Shown here piece by piece: positions 1 to 8,607 of a stretch of DNA of 64,000 nucleotides. The notes below the pieces were generated by a model. That model made no database searches and was not told where the DNA came from. It saw only the letters and a list, made by a program, of their open reading frames with translations. Every line of letters begins with the position of its first letter. Position 1 is the first letter of the stretch. This stretch comes from Cyanobacteria bacterium QS_8_64_29 (lineage in GTDB: Bacteria; Cyanobacteriota; Cyanobacteriia; Cyanobacteriales; Rubidibacteraceae): positions 1-64,000 of the forward strand of contig PXQH01000002.1 in NCBI GenBank assembly GCA_003022125.1, given 5' to 3'. Both the position numbers and the translations under genes were made by a program.

Positions 1-984
1 GAGCGCCAATCGGACCAGTACCTGCTGCTGGGCATGGCGGGCGGCCTCGTTGCCACGGTAGCTGCCTACGTTGCTGTGGGCGGCACCTGGCGCCGCTACT
101 ACCAAATGCAAGGGCAGCGCGCGCGATCGCAGCCGGCCTCAGCAGCTGCTTGGCCAGTGCTGAAACAATTTCGCGTTGCCTTCCGCAACCGGCCGTTTTT
201 GCTCGTTATGGGCATTTATTGGTGCTCTTGGATGGAATTGCAAGTGACGGCAGCCATGCTGCCTTATACCAATTTGAGCAGCGGATGCACGCTAACCAAA
301 GGACATAACTCCCATATTGAAGGATTTTTGGAGATCGTAATCTAGTGCACAAGCCACGAGAATTGGTATTACTTCGTTCAGAATTGGATGGCACTGCCCG
401 AGCGGCACTTTACCCAAATGGCGCTCGCCGTCCAGGGGACAGCGCTGGTCAGCATGGTTGCTTGGAACTGGCTGGGCCAACACACGGGCAAGCGCGCTAT
501 CTACGGCTGGGGCATTCCCATAACGCTGGTTGCCCAAGCTGGGTTGTTTTTGCTGCAACCCGGCCAGCTGGCGCTCATGTACGCGCTGGGCATCATGGCT
601 GGGCTGGGGCTGGCCACCGCCTATCTAGTGCCTTGGGCGATGCTACCGGACGCGGTCGATTGGGACGAGCTGCACACGGGGCAGCGCCGGGAAGGGGTGT
701 TCTACGGCACTTTCGTCCAAATGAAAAAAATCGGTACGGCGATTGCGCTGTTCCTGGTCGGTCAAGCGCTGGATTGGGCAGGCTTTGTCACCCAATCGGG
801 CCAAGCCGGCGCCCCCGAGCAACCCGAATCGGCGCTTTGGGCCATCCGCAGCCTCACGGCGCTCGTCCCCAGCCTGGTGCTGGCAGGCAGTCTGGTTCTG
901 GTCGCGCTCTATCCCATCAATCGCGAACGCCACCAGCAAATCCGGATGCAGTTGCTTGAGCGTGCCCGAGCCGGTCCGCGTTGA
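1..984 (+). pseudogene. MFS transporter of the GPH (MelB-like) sugar:cation symporter type, interrupted and cut by the window edge
   Basis: The gene enters from the left edge already open in frame 1, so its N-terminus lies outside the window. The reading frame gives hydrophobic segments and the GPH-family signature VPWAMLPDAVDWDELHTGQR, followed by GVFYG and GQALDWAGF, typical of MelB-like symporters that move a solute with H+ or Na+ across the plasma membrane. The coding sequence is split at 267-371 by a 105-bp element. Because 105 is a multiple of three, the frame resumes, but the element brings an in-frame TAG at 343-345. Removing it restores a normal transmembrane stretch (AAMLPY joined to FVQNWM). 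The product is therefore truncated unless translation restarts at the ATG at 388. The substrate is unknown. Confidence 0.8.
267..371. mobile_element. Short non-autonomous (MITE-like) insertion in the MFS gene
   Basis: A 105-bp stretch interrupts an otherwise continuous transporter frame. Its ends carry a perfect 9-bp inverted repeat, ATACCAATT at 266-274 and AATTGGTAT at 361-369. A TA dinucleotide sits outside each end (265-266 and 370-371), consistent with a TA target duplication as made by IS630/Tc1-mariner-type transposases. The element contains no coding sequence, so it would depend on a transposase encoded elsewhere. Excision with one TA retained restores the codons CCT-TAC-TTC exactly. 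The family assignment is inference from the TA target and terminal repeats. Confidence 0.75.
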
Positions 985-988
985 GCGC

Positions 989-1662
989 TCAAAACGGTTC
1001 CACCCAAGGGCGCAGGTCCAGCTCGTGGGTCCAGGCGCTGCGAGGTTGGCAGTGCATTTGGTAGTAGGCCTCGGCAATGGCATCGGGCGCCAGGGTCCGG
1101 TCCTGGGGATCCTCACCGATTTGCCCATCAATGACTGCATGCGCCACATGAATGCCCTGCGGCGCCAGCTCGCGCGCCAGGCTCTGGGCGACGGCGCGCA
1201 GGCCGAATTTGCCGGCGGCTAGGTTGAAAAGTTGACCTTGCTGCGCCAAGCGGCTGTCGCGCCGGTAAACAGCAGCGTTCCCTGTCCGCGCTCGAGCATG
1301 CGTCGCGCGGCGGCTTGCCCCAGCAGCAACCCACCGAAGCAGCCGGCACGCCAGCACCGTTCGAACTCAGCTGGGTCCGTCTCGAGGACGCGCTTGGGCA
1401 CGTAGGCGCCGGCGTTGTAGACCGCAACCGAAGGGGGCCCGAGCTCGGCATCGAGCTGCCGGAATAAGTTCTCAACCTCGGCCTCGCGCGTGACGTCGCA
1501 ACTATAGGCGCGCCCGCCTATTTCGGCAGCCAGCGGTTGCAAGCGCTCGCCGCGGTGCGCAGCCACGGCAACGTCCATACCGGCGCGGGCAAAGCGGCGC
1601 GCGATCGCGCTGCCCAGGCCGGGACCCACGCCCACAACAACGGCAACTTCGCGCTCGCGCAT
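989..1662 (-). pseudogene. Short-chain dehydrogenase/reductase (SDR), frameshifted
   Basis: Starting at the ATG at 1662, which has a Shine-Dalgarno AAGGAG, the protein opens with a Rossmann glycine motif (GVGPGLGSAIARRFA). It continues through the NAG segment (AVYNAGAYVP) and GTLLFTGATAAWRSKVNF, then meets a stop. The rest of the fold (AAGKFGLRAVAQSLARELAP, then GIHVAHAVIDGQIGE) continues in another frame to 989. The break is at a run of four A on the plus strand (1227-1230); one more base would rejoin NFFNLAAGKF. The family consists of NAD(P)-dependent oxidoreductases; the substrate is unknown. The loss of one base in a homopolymer could be real or a sequencing error. The gene converges on the MFS gene with 4 bases between them. 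Confidence 0.8.
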
Positions 1663-1713
1663 GCCAGGAGCTCCTTGCTATCCGGTGCTAGCTGGCGCCT
1701 AGAGGCCGGCTGG

Positions 1714-2853
1714 CTAAACCGGCACGGTCGCCATCCATGCCGCGCAGCGCTCGATCTGCCGGCGCATGATGGCGGCATCGGCATGGTAGCGGCGGCCGTG
1801 GCCGGGCAAGACCCACTCAAACGAATACTGCCCCAGCGCCTGCATGGACTGGCGCAGCATTGTCCAGGAATACCAACACATGTGCGGGAACGCCACCAGC
1901 TGGCCCAGCTCGTCAGACCAGGCCAGGTGGTCGCCGCTAAACAGAAAGCGCCCGTTGTAGCGCAGCACGATGTAACCTTCGGTGTGCCCCGGAACTGGAA
2001 TGGCCAGCAGGTCCTCGGCCAGCGGGAGGGGGTCGTAGCCCGCCAGGGGCCACTCAATATCGCGAGTGCTCTGGGTTGTTTCTGCGCGGTGCAGGATGCG
2101 ATCGCAGCCAAAGTGCGCCCGGAAGCAAGCGTGGTCGGCCACATCGTCGCGATGGGTCAGCACCATGAGCTGCACGCCCCCCCATAGCTTCCAGTTGCCG
2201 CACTAATGGGGGCGCAAAGCGCGGCGAGTCTACCAGGATGTTGCCGGCCGAGCGCTGGATGAAATAGCTGGCGGCGCCGAAGGACTCAGGTGCGTGGTAG
2301 CCGCAGTGGTAGACGTTTTCGGCAATGGGCAGCGGAAATCGGCGCTGGATGGAGCGGATATCGCGCGGTTTGCTTTCGGTGCCAATATAGCAGTCGTAGA
2401 CCACATGTGAACGGAACTAGCTTGTTGGGCAAAACTCTGGGGCTCTCTCGAACTGGGAGTTAAAGCCCTCAGAGACAAGCCCGCTTATCTGTTCACGATC
2501 CATGTGTTTTTGCTATATAGTAGTCGTAGACTAAGCGTGAACGGGGCTAGCTTGTTGAGTGAAACTCCAGGAGCCTCTCGAAATGGGGATCGAGGCTCTC
2601 AAGTATAAGTACATTTATCTGTTCACGATCCACATGTTTTTGCTATAGATGCCGTGGGGCAAGCGAGCAGCGCTTGCAGGGTGCGCTCTCGCTGGCCCGC
2701 ATCGCCGGATTGGTGGTAAACGGCCGATTGGCCGCCATCGCGATGGAAGACCTCAGGCGCCATCCAGCGGCACGTGTCGCAGTCGATGCAGCTGCTATCG
2801 ACGTAGAACTCGCCGCTGGCGTTCTGCGGGCGCCGCCGCTCGAGTTGCGCCAT
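1714..2853 (-). pseudogene. Ferredoxin-metallo-beta-lactamase fusion protein, split by a tandem insertion and frameshifted
   Basis: The 5' part (2853 down to about 2648) encodes a single-cluster ferredoxin domain, with CIDCDTC near residue 22 and ACPTASI near residue 66. The 3' part encodes a metallo-beta-lactamase fold: THRDDVADH, IPVPGHTEG, FSGDHLAW and VLPGHGRRYH. From memory, cyanobacterial homologues carry both domains in one chain, so these are halves of one gene. Two lesions break it. A tandem 2 x 130-bp insertion lies between 2385 and 2647; removing it gives the natural junction T-A-S-I-G-T-E. The second is a run of seven C (2177-2183) where six would keep the frame from EAMGG into VQLMVLTH. 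No intact product can be made. The original reaction is unknown; a hydrolase or oxygen-handling flavodiiron-like chemistry would be guesses. Confidence 0.85.
2385..2647. mobile_element. Two tandem copies of a 130-bp short element (127 bp plus ATA target repeat)
   Basis: Copies at about 2388-2514 and 2518-2644 align at an exact 130-bp period, with many substitutions but no length change. The trinucleotide ATA stands before, between and after them (2385-2387, 2515-2517, 2645-2647), as expected for a 3-bp target duplication followed by a second insertion or an unequal duplication. Each copy has imperfect ends (TAGCA or TAGTA against TTTTTGCT) and subterminal inverted pieces (GTGAACGG against CTGTTCAC). 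Each also has a central hairpin: GGGCT/AGCCC in copy 1 (2440-2444 with 2464-2468) and GAGCCTC/GAGGCTC in copy 2 (2571-2577 with 2592-2598). The element is non-coding and interrupts the ferredoxin-MBL gene. Confidence 0.8.
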
Positions 2854-2912
2854 GCGCTAGCTGGGATCTCGGCCTCTGCCTCTCATTATCCCGCAGGCAC
2901 ACGCCGAGGCTG

Positions 2913-3170
2913 CTATTTCTCCAACCGGACGAGGTACCACTGCAGGTACTGCCCTGGCGCCACGTCGAATTCGCACGCCGTTTCCATCAGGTGTCGGGCT
3001 TGCGCCTCGACCGTCTCTAGCTGTTGCAAATCGCGGGGCAGATCGGCCTGCCGCTGCTGCAGAATTGCCTGGAGCTTAGCGAGCAACTCCGCCTCGCTCA
3101 GGTACTGCTCGGATTGGTTGGGCTCGAGGACGACGTAGGCGTCCCCTTGGTACATGATCCGATCCGGCAT
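2913..3170 (-). CDS. CRR7 (chlororespiratory reduction 7)-like small protein
   Basis: This 85-residue soluble protein (MPDRIMYQGDAYVVLEPN at the N-terminus, ACEFDVAPGQYLQWYLVRLE at the C-terminus) resembles the cyanobacterial/plastid CRR7 family. In plants CRR7 is needed for assembly of the chloroplast NDH complex; its role in cyanobacteria is less certain. There is no signal peptide or membrane segment. The charged middle (QRQADLPRDLQQLETVEAQA) is probably helical. The gene stands alone, downstream of the broken ferredoxin-MBL gene's start and divergent from selO. The family call rests on remembered resemblance, not on a search. Confidence 0.65.
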   Translation of the reverse strand: MPDRIMYQGDAYVVLEPNQSEQYLSEAELLAKLQAILQQRQADLPRDLQQLETVEAQARHLMETACEFDVAPGQYLQWYLVRLEK

Positions 3171-3292
3171 GGCGGCGCGCGCGGCTCAATGTACCCCCAA
3201 GTGTAGCGAGTGGCGGGCGGCTGCCCCCAGGCGCAATGGGCGATCGCGCGGCAGCGCGGTAAGCTCGTAGCGCAGGCCCTGACGCTGGCGCC

Positions 3293-4726
3293 ATGACTCG
3301 GACGCGCACCAACCCGTTTTTGACCCTGGCGTACGAACCGGCCCTGGAGCAGCTGAGTTCGGGGTTTTGGGACCCAGTCTCGGCGGCCGAGTTTCCCCAG
3401 CACATCCTGCGCTTTCGCAACGATGACCTGCTGCCGTTGCTGGGCCTCGACCCCGCCGCGGTCTCAGACGCCGATTTCATTGAGGCCTTCGGCCAGTTCC
3501 AAGCCCCGACCCCATTTCTGGCTTGGCGCTACCACGGCTACCAATTCGGCAACTACAACCCGTTTTTGGGCGACGGCCGCGGCTTTGTCTACGGCCAAGT
3601 GCGCGGGACGGACGGGCGCCTCTACGATTTGGGCACCAAAGGCTCGGGCCGGACCCCTTATTCGCGCGGCGCTGACGGTCGGCTAACGCTCAAAGGCGGG
3701 GTTCGCGAGGTTGTGGCTGCCGAAGCCTTGCATGCGCTGGGCGTGCGGACCTCGCGCTGCCTGAGCCTGATCGAAACTGGCGAGCAGCTCTGGCGCCACG
3801 ATGAGCCCTCGCCCACGCGCGCCTCGGTCATGGTGCGCCTCAACCACTCCCACATCCGCTTTGGCACCTTCGAGTGCCTGCACTACAATCGCCAGCCCGA
3901 TGGCATCCGCCAGTTGCTCGAACACGCGATCGCCTACTATTACCCGCACTTGGCGGGCGATCCGGAGCGCGGGGCCCGTTTTTACTACGAGCTCGTCCAG
4001 CACGTTGCCGAGCTGGCAGCGCAGTGGATGGCAGCCGGTTTTTGCCACGGGGTCCTCAACACCGACAACATGTCCATCACGGGCGAGAGTTTCGACTACG
4101 GCCCCTTTGCCTTCATTCCCACCTACAATCCGCAGTTTACAGCGGCCTCCTTTGACTGGTTCCGGCGCTACAGCTACGGCAACCAGCCCACCATTTGCCG
4201 GTTGAACCTGGAGCTTCTCCAGCAGCCGCTGGCCGCTGCCATTCCCAGCACTGAGATGGAAGCGAGCTTGGCCCAGTTCGATGCGCGCTACTGGCAGGCT
4301 TACCGCGAGCTCATGCTGGGCAAGCTGGGCTTGGATAGCTCGAACTCGGGCGGCGATGCGCTGCTGGGGCAGACCCTGGAGCTGCTGTACGCGACCCAGG
4401 TTGGCTACCCGGCCTTTTTTGCCGAGCTCGCCCGCGGCTTTAGCCCGAGCTGGCGCGATCGCGCCGAGCTCATTCTGGAGAATGCCTTTCTGCCGCAACT
4501 GCGCCAGGCCCCCAAGTTGTGGGCGCAGTGGCAGGCGCACTACCAGCAGGCGCTCGCGCAGCTGCCAGCTGAGGCCATGGATGCCGTTGAGGCACGCTTG
4601 CAGCAGCGCAACCCGCCAACTGTTCCGCTGCACGCCACCATCGAGTCGGTTTGGCAAGCCATCAGCGAAGGCAATGACTGGGCGCCGTTTGCGGATTTGC
4701 TGGCGCGCCTTCAAAAGCGGCGCTAG
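3293..4726 (+). CDS. selO: SelO (YdiU/UPF0061) pseudokinase-fold protein AMPylase
   Basis: The 477-residue product has the SelO hallmarks: NPFLGDGRGF, GTKGSGRTPYSRGADGRLTL, GGVREVVAAEALHALG, a nucleotide-binding region, and the FCHGVLNTDNMSITG / FDYGPF segment that holds the metal-binding Asn and Asp. SelO transfers AMP to Ser, Thr or Tyr of target proteins and links to redox stress. Many bacterial members, unlike the eukaryotic ones, lack the C-terminal selenocysteine. This protein ends in ARLQKRR without Cys or Sec. The ATG at 3293 follows a non-coding stretch of 122 bases. The length is normal for the family. The gene is probably transcribed separately from the MFS gene that follows 137 bases later. 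Confidence 0.9.
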   Translation: MTRTRTNPFLTLAYEPALEQLSSGFWDPVSAAEFPQHILRFRNDDLLPLLGLDPAAVSDADFIEAFGQFQAPTPFLAWRYHGYQFGNYNPFLGDGRGFVYGQVRGTDGRLYDLGTKGSGRTPYSRGADGRLTLKGGVREVVAAEALHALGVRTSRCLSLIETGEQLWRHDEPSPTRASVMVRLNHSHIRFGTFECLHYNRQPDGIRQLLEHAIAYYYPHLAGDPERGARFYYELVQHVAELAAQWMAAGFCHGVLNTDNMSITGESFDYGPFAFIPTYNPQFTAASFDWFRRYSYGNQPTICRLNLELLQQPLAAAIPSTEMEASLAQFDARYWQAYRELMLGKLGLDSSNSGGDALLGQTLELLYATQVGYPAFFAELARGFSPSWRDRAELILENAFLPQLRQAPKLWAQWQAHYQQALAQLPAEAMDAVEARLQQRNPPTVPLHATIESVWQAISEGNDWAPFADLLARLQKRR

Positions 4727-4863
4727 AGGCCCGACCTCGCCTTGCCAGCCCTCGCGCTCGGGCTTTAAAATACTTAATCTCTCCCCCGGCGGCATGCGGG
4801 CAGTGCCGCGATCGCCCTTCGAACGAACGCCGGATCCGGTCGCGTCGCGTGAGGGCAACGGGC

Positions 4864-6219
4864 ATGGAACGACTGCGCGCTCGGCTCCCCCAACTCAACC
4901 CGCAAATCTGGACCCAGGCGGCCGGGCGGTGCCTGTTCAAGCTGGGGCAGGGCCTGCTGCAGTTCTACATGCCGCTTTTGTTCGTCAACCAGGTGGGCCT
5001 ATCGACTACGGCAGTGGGTGTCAGCGTAGGCAGTGCTTCGCTCTCGGGGGCCATCGGCTACATTGCCGGCGGCTCGCTGGCCGATTCCCAGCGCTGGGGC
5101 CGCAAGGGCACGCTCCTGCTGTCGGCCGGGCTCTCGGTCGTGGCCGCGCTGGTGCTGGCGCTCGCGCGCGATACGCCCACCCTGATTGCAGCCAACTTAC
5201 TGCTGGGGATCGGCATTGGCTTCTACTGGCCCGCTGCTGACGCCTCGGTCACGGATGTGGCTGCGCCCGAGGAACGGCGGCAGGCATTCGCCCTGCTGGG
5301 GGTGGCCGAGAACTTGGGCGTTGGAGCGGGCATCATAGGGGGCGGCATCGCCTTGCTGGCGCTCGCGCAACCCCAGCAGCTGTTCCTGCTAACGGCGCCC
5401 ATTTTTCTGGCCTTTGGGGCGCTCATTCGCCTGGCCATGACCGAAACGCGGCAGCCGCAGGCTGAGGGAAACAGCGACTCGGTCCGCGGTTGGCTGGTCG
5501 CCCTGCAGGACCGACCGCTTTGGATTTTTGTCGCGGTCAATCTGTTCTTTACGACCTACATCGCGCTGGTCTACAGCACGCTGCCGCTCTATTTCACCAA
5601 TTTCGTGCTGGCGGGCGGCGGCGATCCCGACGCCCTGGTCAGTTTTAGCCCCACCAGCACGGCCGGCTTGTTTGCCTGGCACGTACTGTGTGCCAGCGTC
5701 TTGCAAATGCCGGTCGTTCGGGCACTGCGCACGCTCACCCAGGCCCGGGCGCTTGCGGTTGCCATGCTGCTGTGGGGCGCTGGGTTTGGCTTGGTTTGGC
5801 TGACCAGTCAGATTGGCGGCGGCCGGACGCCGCTGGCATTCGCCGCTCTGGCTTTTTTGGCGCTGGCGACCGTGGCCTATCAGCCCCTGGCCTCCAGCCT
5901 GGTCGCCGAACTCGCGCCCCAGTCCCAGCGCGGCGTTTACTCGGCCGTCAACGCCCAGTGCTGGACGGTGGGCGATTTTGTCAGTCCCGTTTTAGGGGGA
6001 TGGGCCCTCGATCACTCGGCGGCAGTGGCCCACAACGCATGGCTGGTGGCGGCCGCCACGACCGTTTTTGGCTTGCTGCTCCTGCCGCTGCTGGATCGCT
6101 ACCGCACGCAAGTGGCAGCGGAATCGCTCACTGTGCCCGGCTATGGCGAAGGCAGCCCATCAGAAGGCAACGCCTACCAGCACCAATCCCCGCTGGGCGC
6201 GGGCGCTTCCTCACAGTAG
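4864..6219 (+). CDS. MFS transporter, 12-helix type
   Basis: The protein of about 451 residues has alternating hydrophobic segments over its whole length. It carries an MFS loop 2-3 motif (GGSLADSQRWGRKGTLLL) and a second-half counterpart near APQSQRGVYSAVNAQCW. It is predicted to be a plasma-membrane secondary transporter, and nothing in the sequence fixes substrate or direction. I chose the ATG at 4864 because GAGGG lies about 8 bases upstream; an in-frame GTG at 4849 is possible but has no better ribosome site. It is not closely similar to the broken GPH-type transporter at the window start. The degenerate MBL gene converges on its 3' end with only 7 bases between the stops. Confidence 0.8.
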   Translation: MERLRARLPQLNPQIWTQAAGRCLFKLGQGLLQFYMPLLFVNQVGLSTTAVGVSVGSASLSGAIGYIAGGSLADSQRWGRKGTLLLSAGLSVVAALVLALARDTPTLIAANLLLGIGIGFYWPAADASVTDVAAPEERRQAFALLGVAENLGVGAGIIGGGIALLALAQPQQLFLLTAPIFLAFGALIRLAMTETRQPQAEGNSDSVRGWLVALQDRPLWIFVAVNLFFTTYIALVYSTLPLYFTNFVLAGGGDPDALVSFSPTSTAGLFAWHVLCASVLQMPVVRALRTLTQARALAVAMLLWGAGFGLVWLTSQIGGGRTPLAFAALAFLALATVAYQPLASSLVAELAPQSQRGVYSAVNAQCWTVGDFVSPVLGGWALDHSAAVAHNAWLVAAATTVFGLLLLPLLDRYRTQVAAESLTVPGYGEGSPSEGNAYQHQSPLGAGASSQ

Positions 6220-6226
6220 CTAGCGG

Positions 6227-6961
6227 CTACTGCAGCACGGGCGGCTCTTGGCGCAGCGCGTCCAACTCAAGCGCCGCTAAGTGCGCGTAGGCATTCACAA
6301 TTGCGCCTTGCCCGCGCAGGAACCCCGTTCCCGCGCCCGGGCAGATGTAGTGCAGCGTCTGGGCCGAGAAGCGATCGCGCAGCGCCTGCACGCTGCGCAA
6401 CTGGCGGAACCAATGGAACGTTTTGCCCATGCGCAGCGGTACGGGCTTGCCCGCTCGATCAGGCAACAAGTGGCGACCGCTAAATAAGATGCCCCCCTGG
6501 CGGCGGCAGTACAGGCAGCTGCTACCGGGCGAGTGGCCGGGGGTCCAGATGGCCTGGCAGCTCGCGGTGAGCTCGCAATGGGCCCAAAACGGCGTTACGG
6601 TCGCATCCGGGAGCAGGTAAGCCTCGCGCTCGTGCACCACAATCTCGCAGCCCAAGGCTGATTGCATTTCGCTGGCCTGACTGATGCCGCCGCGGTGGGT
6701 TAAAAACAGCCAGCGGACGCCGCCGCAAGCACGTAGGAATTGGGCCGCCGTTTCGTCCCAAGCGGGGCAATCGATCAAGATGTTGCCTTGGGGCTCGCAA
6801 ACCAAATAGGCGGTACCGCCCAGCGTTTTCCGGTTGGGGGGGAAGGCGTAAATGCCATCCCAGAGGGAACGCGGCGGCTTGGTGCTACCGTCGCGCTGCG
6901 GCGTCCCCGAAGCACTGCGCGCCGTTTGCGAGTCGGGATTGGGGGGCGATTGGGAATGCAT
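6227..6961 (-). CDS. Degenerate metallo-beta-lactamase-fold protein
   Basis: The product has 244 residues. The MBL fold is visible as GGTAYLVCEPQGNILIDCPA, LFLTHRGGIS, TPGHSPGSSCLYC, GILFSGRHLL and HYICPGAGTG. The metal ligands are poor. The usual HxHxDH is reduced to THRGGIS, the SGDH aspartate position reads SGRH, and the last histidine position reads PGAG rather than PGHG. Only the PGHSPG histidine is clearly kept, so the protein is probably not a zinc hydrolase and may bind or scaffold. The first 35 residues are low-complexity and polar. It looks related to the fusion protein broken at 1714-2853, but without a ferredoxin domain. Confidence 0.7.
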   Translation of the reverse strand: MHSQSPPNPDSQTARSASGTPQRDGSTKPPRSLWDGIYAFPPNRKTLGGTAYLVCEPQGNILIDCPAWDETAAQFLRACGGVRWLFLTHRGGISQASEMQSALGCEIVVHEREAYLLPDATVTPFWAHCELTASCQAIWTPGHSPGSSCLYCRRQGGILFSGRHLLPDRAGKPVPLRMGKTFHWFRQLRSVQALRDRFSAQTLHYICPGAGTGFLRGQGAIVNAYAHLAALELDALRQEPPVLQ

Positions 6962-7071
6962 GGTGGCGACCGAAACAGGCCAACCAGCCTAGCAAGTGAG
7001 CGCCGGCTGCCGTTGGCTAGGCTGAATGGGGGGCAGCTGGGGCCGGCTGTGTTACCGAGTGAGGGCCTCTC

Positions 7072-8571
7072 ATGGAAGGATTGCTGCTGCTGACGCTGCT
7101 GGCGATCGGGGGTGTAACGTATCTAATCTTGCGGCGCAGCGTGGCGCCGCTGACGCGAACCCCCATCTGGCTGCTGTGGCTGGTGGTGATGGCGCCGCCG
7201 GTTATCTGGAGCGGCTGGATGCTGGTAGTTGGCAGCGAGCGGCCGCCATTGCTGTTCCTGCTGCTGCCGTTTGTCGTCTCAACGCTGCTGTATTTTTGGC
7301 TCATCCAGCGGGGGCGGCGCGATGCCAACTCCCCGGCTGGCTCGAGCGCTGCCCGCCCCCAGCAAGCGTCGCTGTCCGTGGAGCGCTCGCCCGCTGCTAG
7401 CGGCAGCGAGCGCGATGCCCCTGCCCCCAAGCTGCTTGATCGCGACGAAGAGGCCCGCCTGCGGCACTGCTTCCCCTGGCATGTGTATTACCTGCAGGGG
7501 ATCGAGCAACAGGCCCAAGCCGTCCTTTGCCGGGGCAAGCTGCGCGCTACCCCCGAAGTGGCCGACAAAACGGTGCGCGAGAACGTGGCCCAGCAGTTTG
7601 GCGAGCGCTTTTGGGTCATCTTTCAGCCCGGCCCCAAAAACCAGCCGCTGTTTGCGTTGGTTCCCAACGCCCGAGCCCAGGCTGGCGCGCGCGCCGAGCG
7701 CCTCGTCCGGCCCGGCCTTGCGGGGGGACTGCTGCTGGCGAGCGCGATCGCTGCTACCTGGTTCGGTGCCGGCTTAGCTGGCGTGACGCCGCAAGCGCTA
7801 CAACAGCGCCCCACTGCCCTATTGCAGGGCGTGCCGTACGCGCTTGCCCTGGTGGGCGTGCTGGGGGCTGGCGAGCTGAGCCACTACGGGCTCGCGCGCG
7901 CCTACCGGCTGCGCGCGAGCTTACCGTATTTCATCCCCTTCCCCGTTGTGGGGACAGTGGGGGCATTCGCGCAGCTGCGATCGCCGCTGCCCCACCGCCA
8001 GGCCCTGTTCGATGTCGCGATTGCGGGGCCGCTGGTCAGTTTGCTCGTGGCGCTGCCAGTGCTGATCGGCGGCTTGGCTGCCTCTAGCACCGTGCCGCTA
8101 TCGGTGGAGGCGAGCCTGTTTCGCCTCGATGCCCTCGATCCGCGCGGGTCGCTGTTGCTGACCGCGGCCAGCAAGCTGGCACTGGGCGAGGCGCTGGGGC
8201 CCGATCAGGCCATCGATCTGGCCCCTGTTGGGCTGGCGGGTTATATCGGTGTGGTTGTTGCGGTGCTCAAGCTAATGCCGGTGGGGCGCTTGGATGGCGG
8301 GCATATCGTCCACGCCATGTACGGGCAGCGGAGCGCCATTGCCATCGGCCAAGTCGTGCAGCTGCTCGTGCTAGCCCTGGCGTTTTTGGATCCGGGATTT
8401 TTGGTTTGGGCGATCGCCTTGCTGTTTATCCCCACCATCGATGAGCCTGCCCTCAACGACGTCTCGCCCCTGGATGACAAGCGCGACGCGCTGGGGCTGC
8501 TAGCGCTGGCGCTGCTGGCCTGCATCGTCCTGCCGGCGCCTGAGGCGCTATTGCAAGCGTGGAACCTGTAG
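7072..8571 (+). CDS. Site-2-protease (M50) family membrane protein with a missing zinc ligand
   Basis: This 499-residue polytopic protein matches the cyanobacterial EGY1-like M50 layout. It has three N-terminal hydrophobic segments (about residues 3-20, 34-51, 62-79), a soluble domain (about 118-205), then the membrane protease core. The core has SLPYFIPFPVVGTVGAFAQL and the LDG motif R-L-D-G-G at 406-410, followed by LFIPTIDEPALNDVS. Where the HExxH motif should stand, the sequence is G267-E-L-S-H271, so the first metal-binding histidine is glycine. Known S2Ps need both histidines and the LDG aspartate for intramembrane cleavage, so this protein is probably inactive, as in the plant EGY3 type, or recently inactivated. 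The ATG follows GAGGGCCTCTC. Confidence 0.85.
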   Translation: MEGLLLLTLLAIGGVTYLILRRSVAPLTRTPIWLLWLVVMAPPVIWSGWMLVVGSERPPLLFLLLPFVVSTLLYFWLIQRGRRDANSPAGSSAARPQQASLSVERSPAASGSERDAPAPKLLDRDEEARLRHCFPWHVYYLQGIEQQAQAVLCRGKLRATPEVADKTVRENVAQQFGERFWVIFQPGPKNQPLFALVPNARAQAGARAERLVRPGLAGGLLLASAIAATWFGAGLAGVTPQALQQRPTALLQGVPYALALVGVLGAGELSHYGLARAYRLRASLPYFIPFPVVGTVGAFAQLRSPLPHRQALFDVAIAGPLVSLLVALPVLIGGLAASSTVPLSVEASLFRLDALDPRGSLLLTAASKLALGEALGPDQAIDLAPVGLAGYIGVVVAVLKLMPVGRLDGGHIVHAMYGQRSAIAIGQVVQLLVLALAFLDPGFLVWAIALLFIPTIDEPALNDVSPLDDKRDALGLLALALLACIVLPAPEALLQAWNL

Positions 8572-8607
8572 GATCGAGGCGCTGCAATCGCCGCCAGGAG
8601 GCTCGCT

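Noticed and set aside
2177-2183. Programmed frameshifting at the seven-C run in the ferredoxin-MBL gene
   Set aside because: The same gene is also split by an insertion, so there is no product to regulate.
3683-4858. A 391-codon antisense frame over selO
   Set aside because: The sense strand encodes a complete SelO; the antisense product has no recognisable features.
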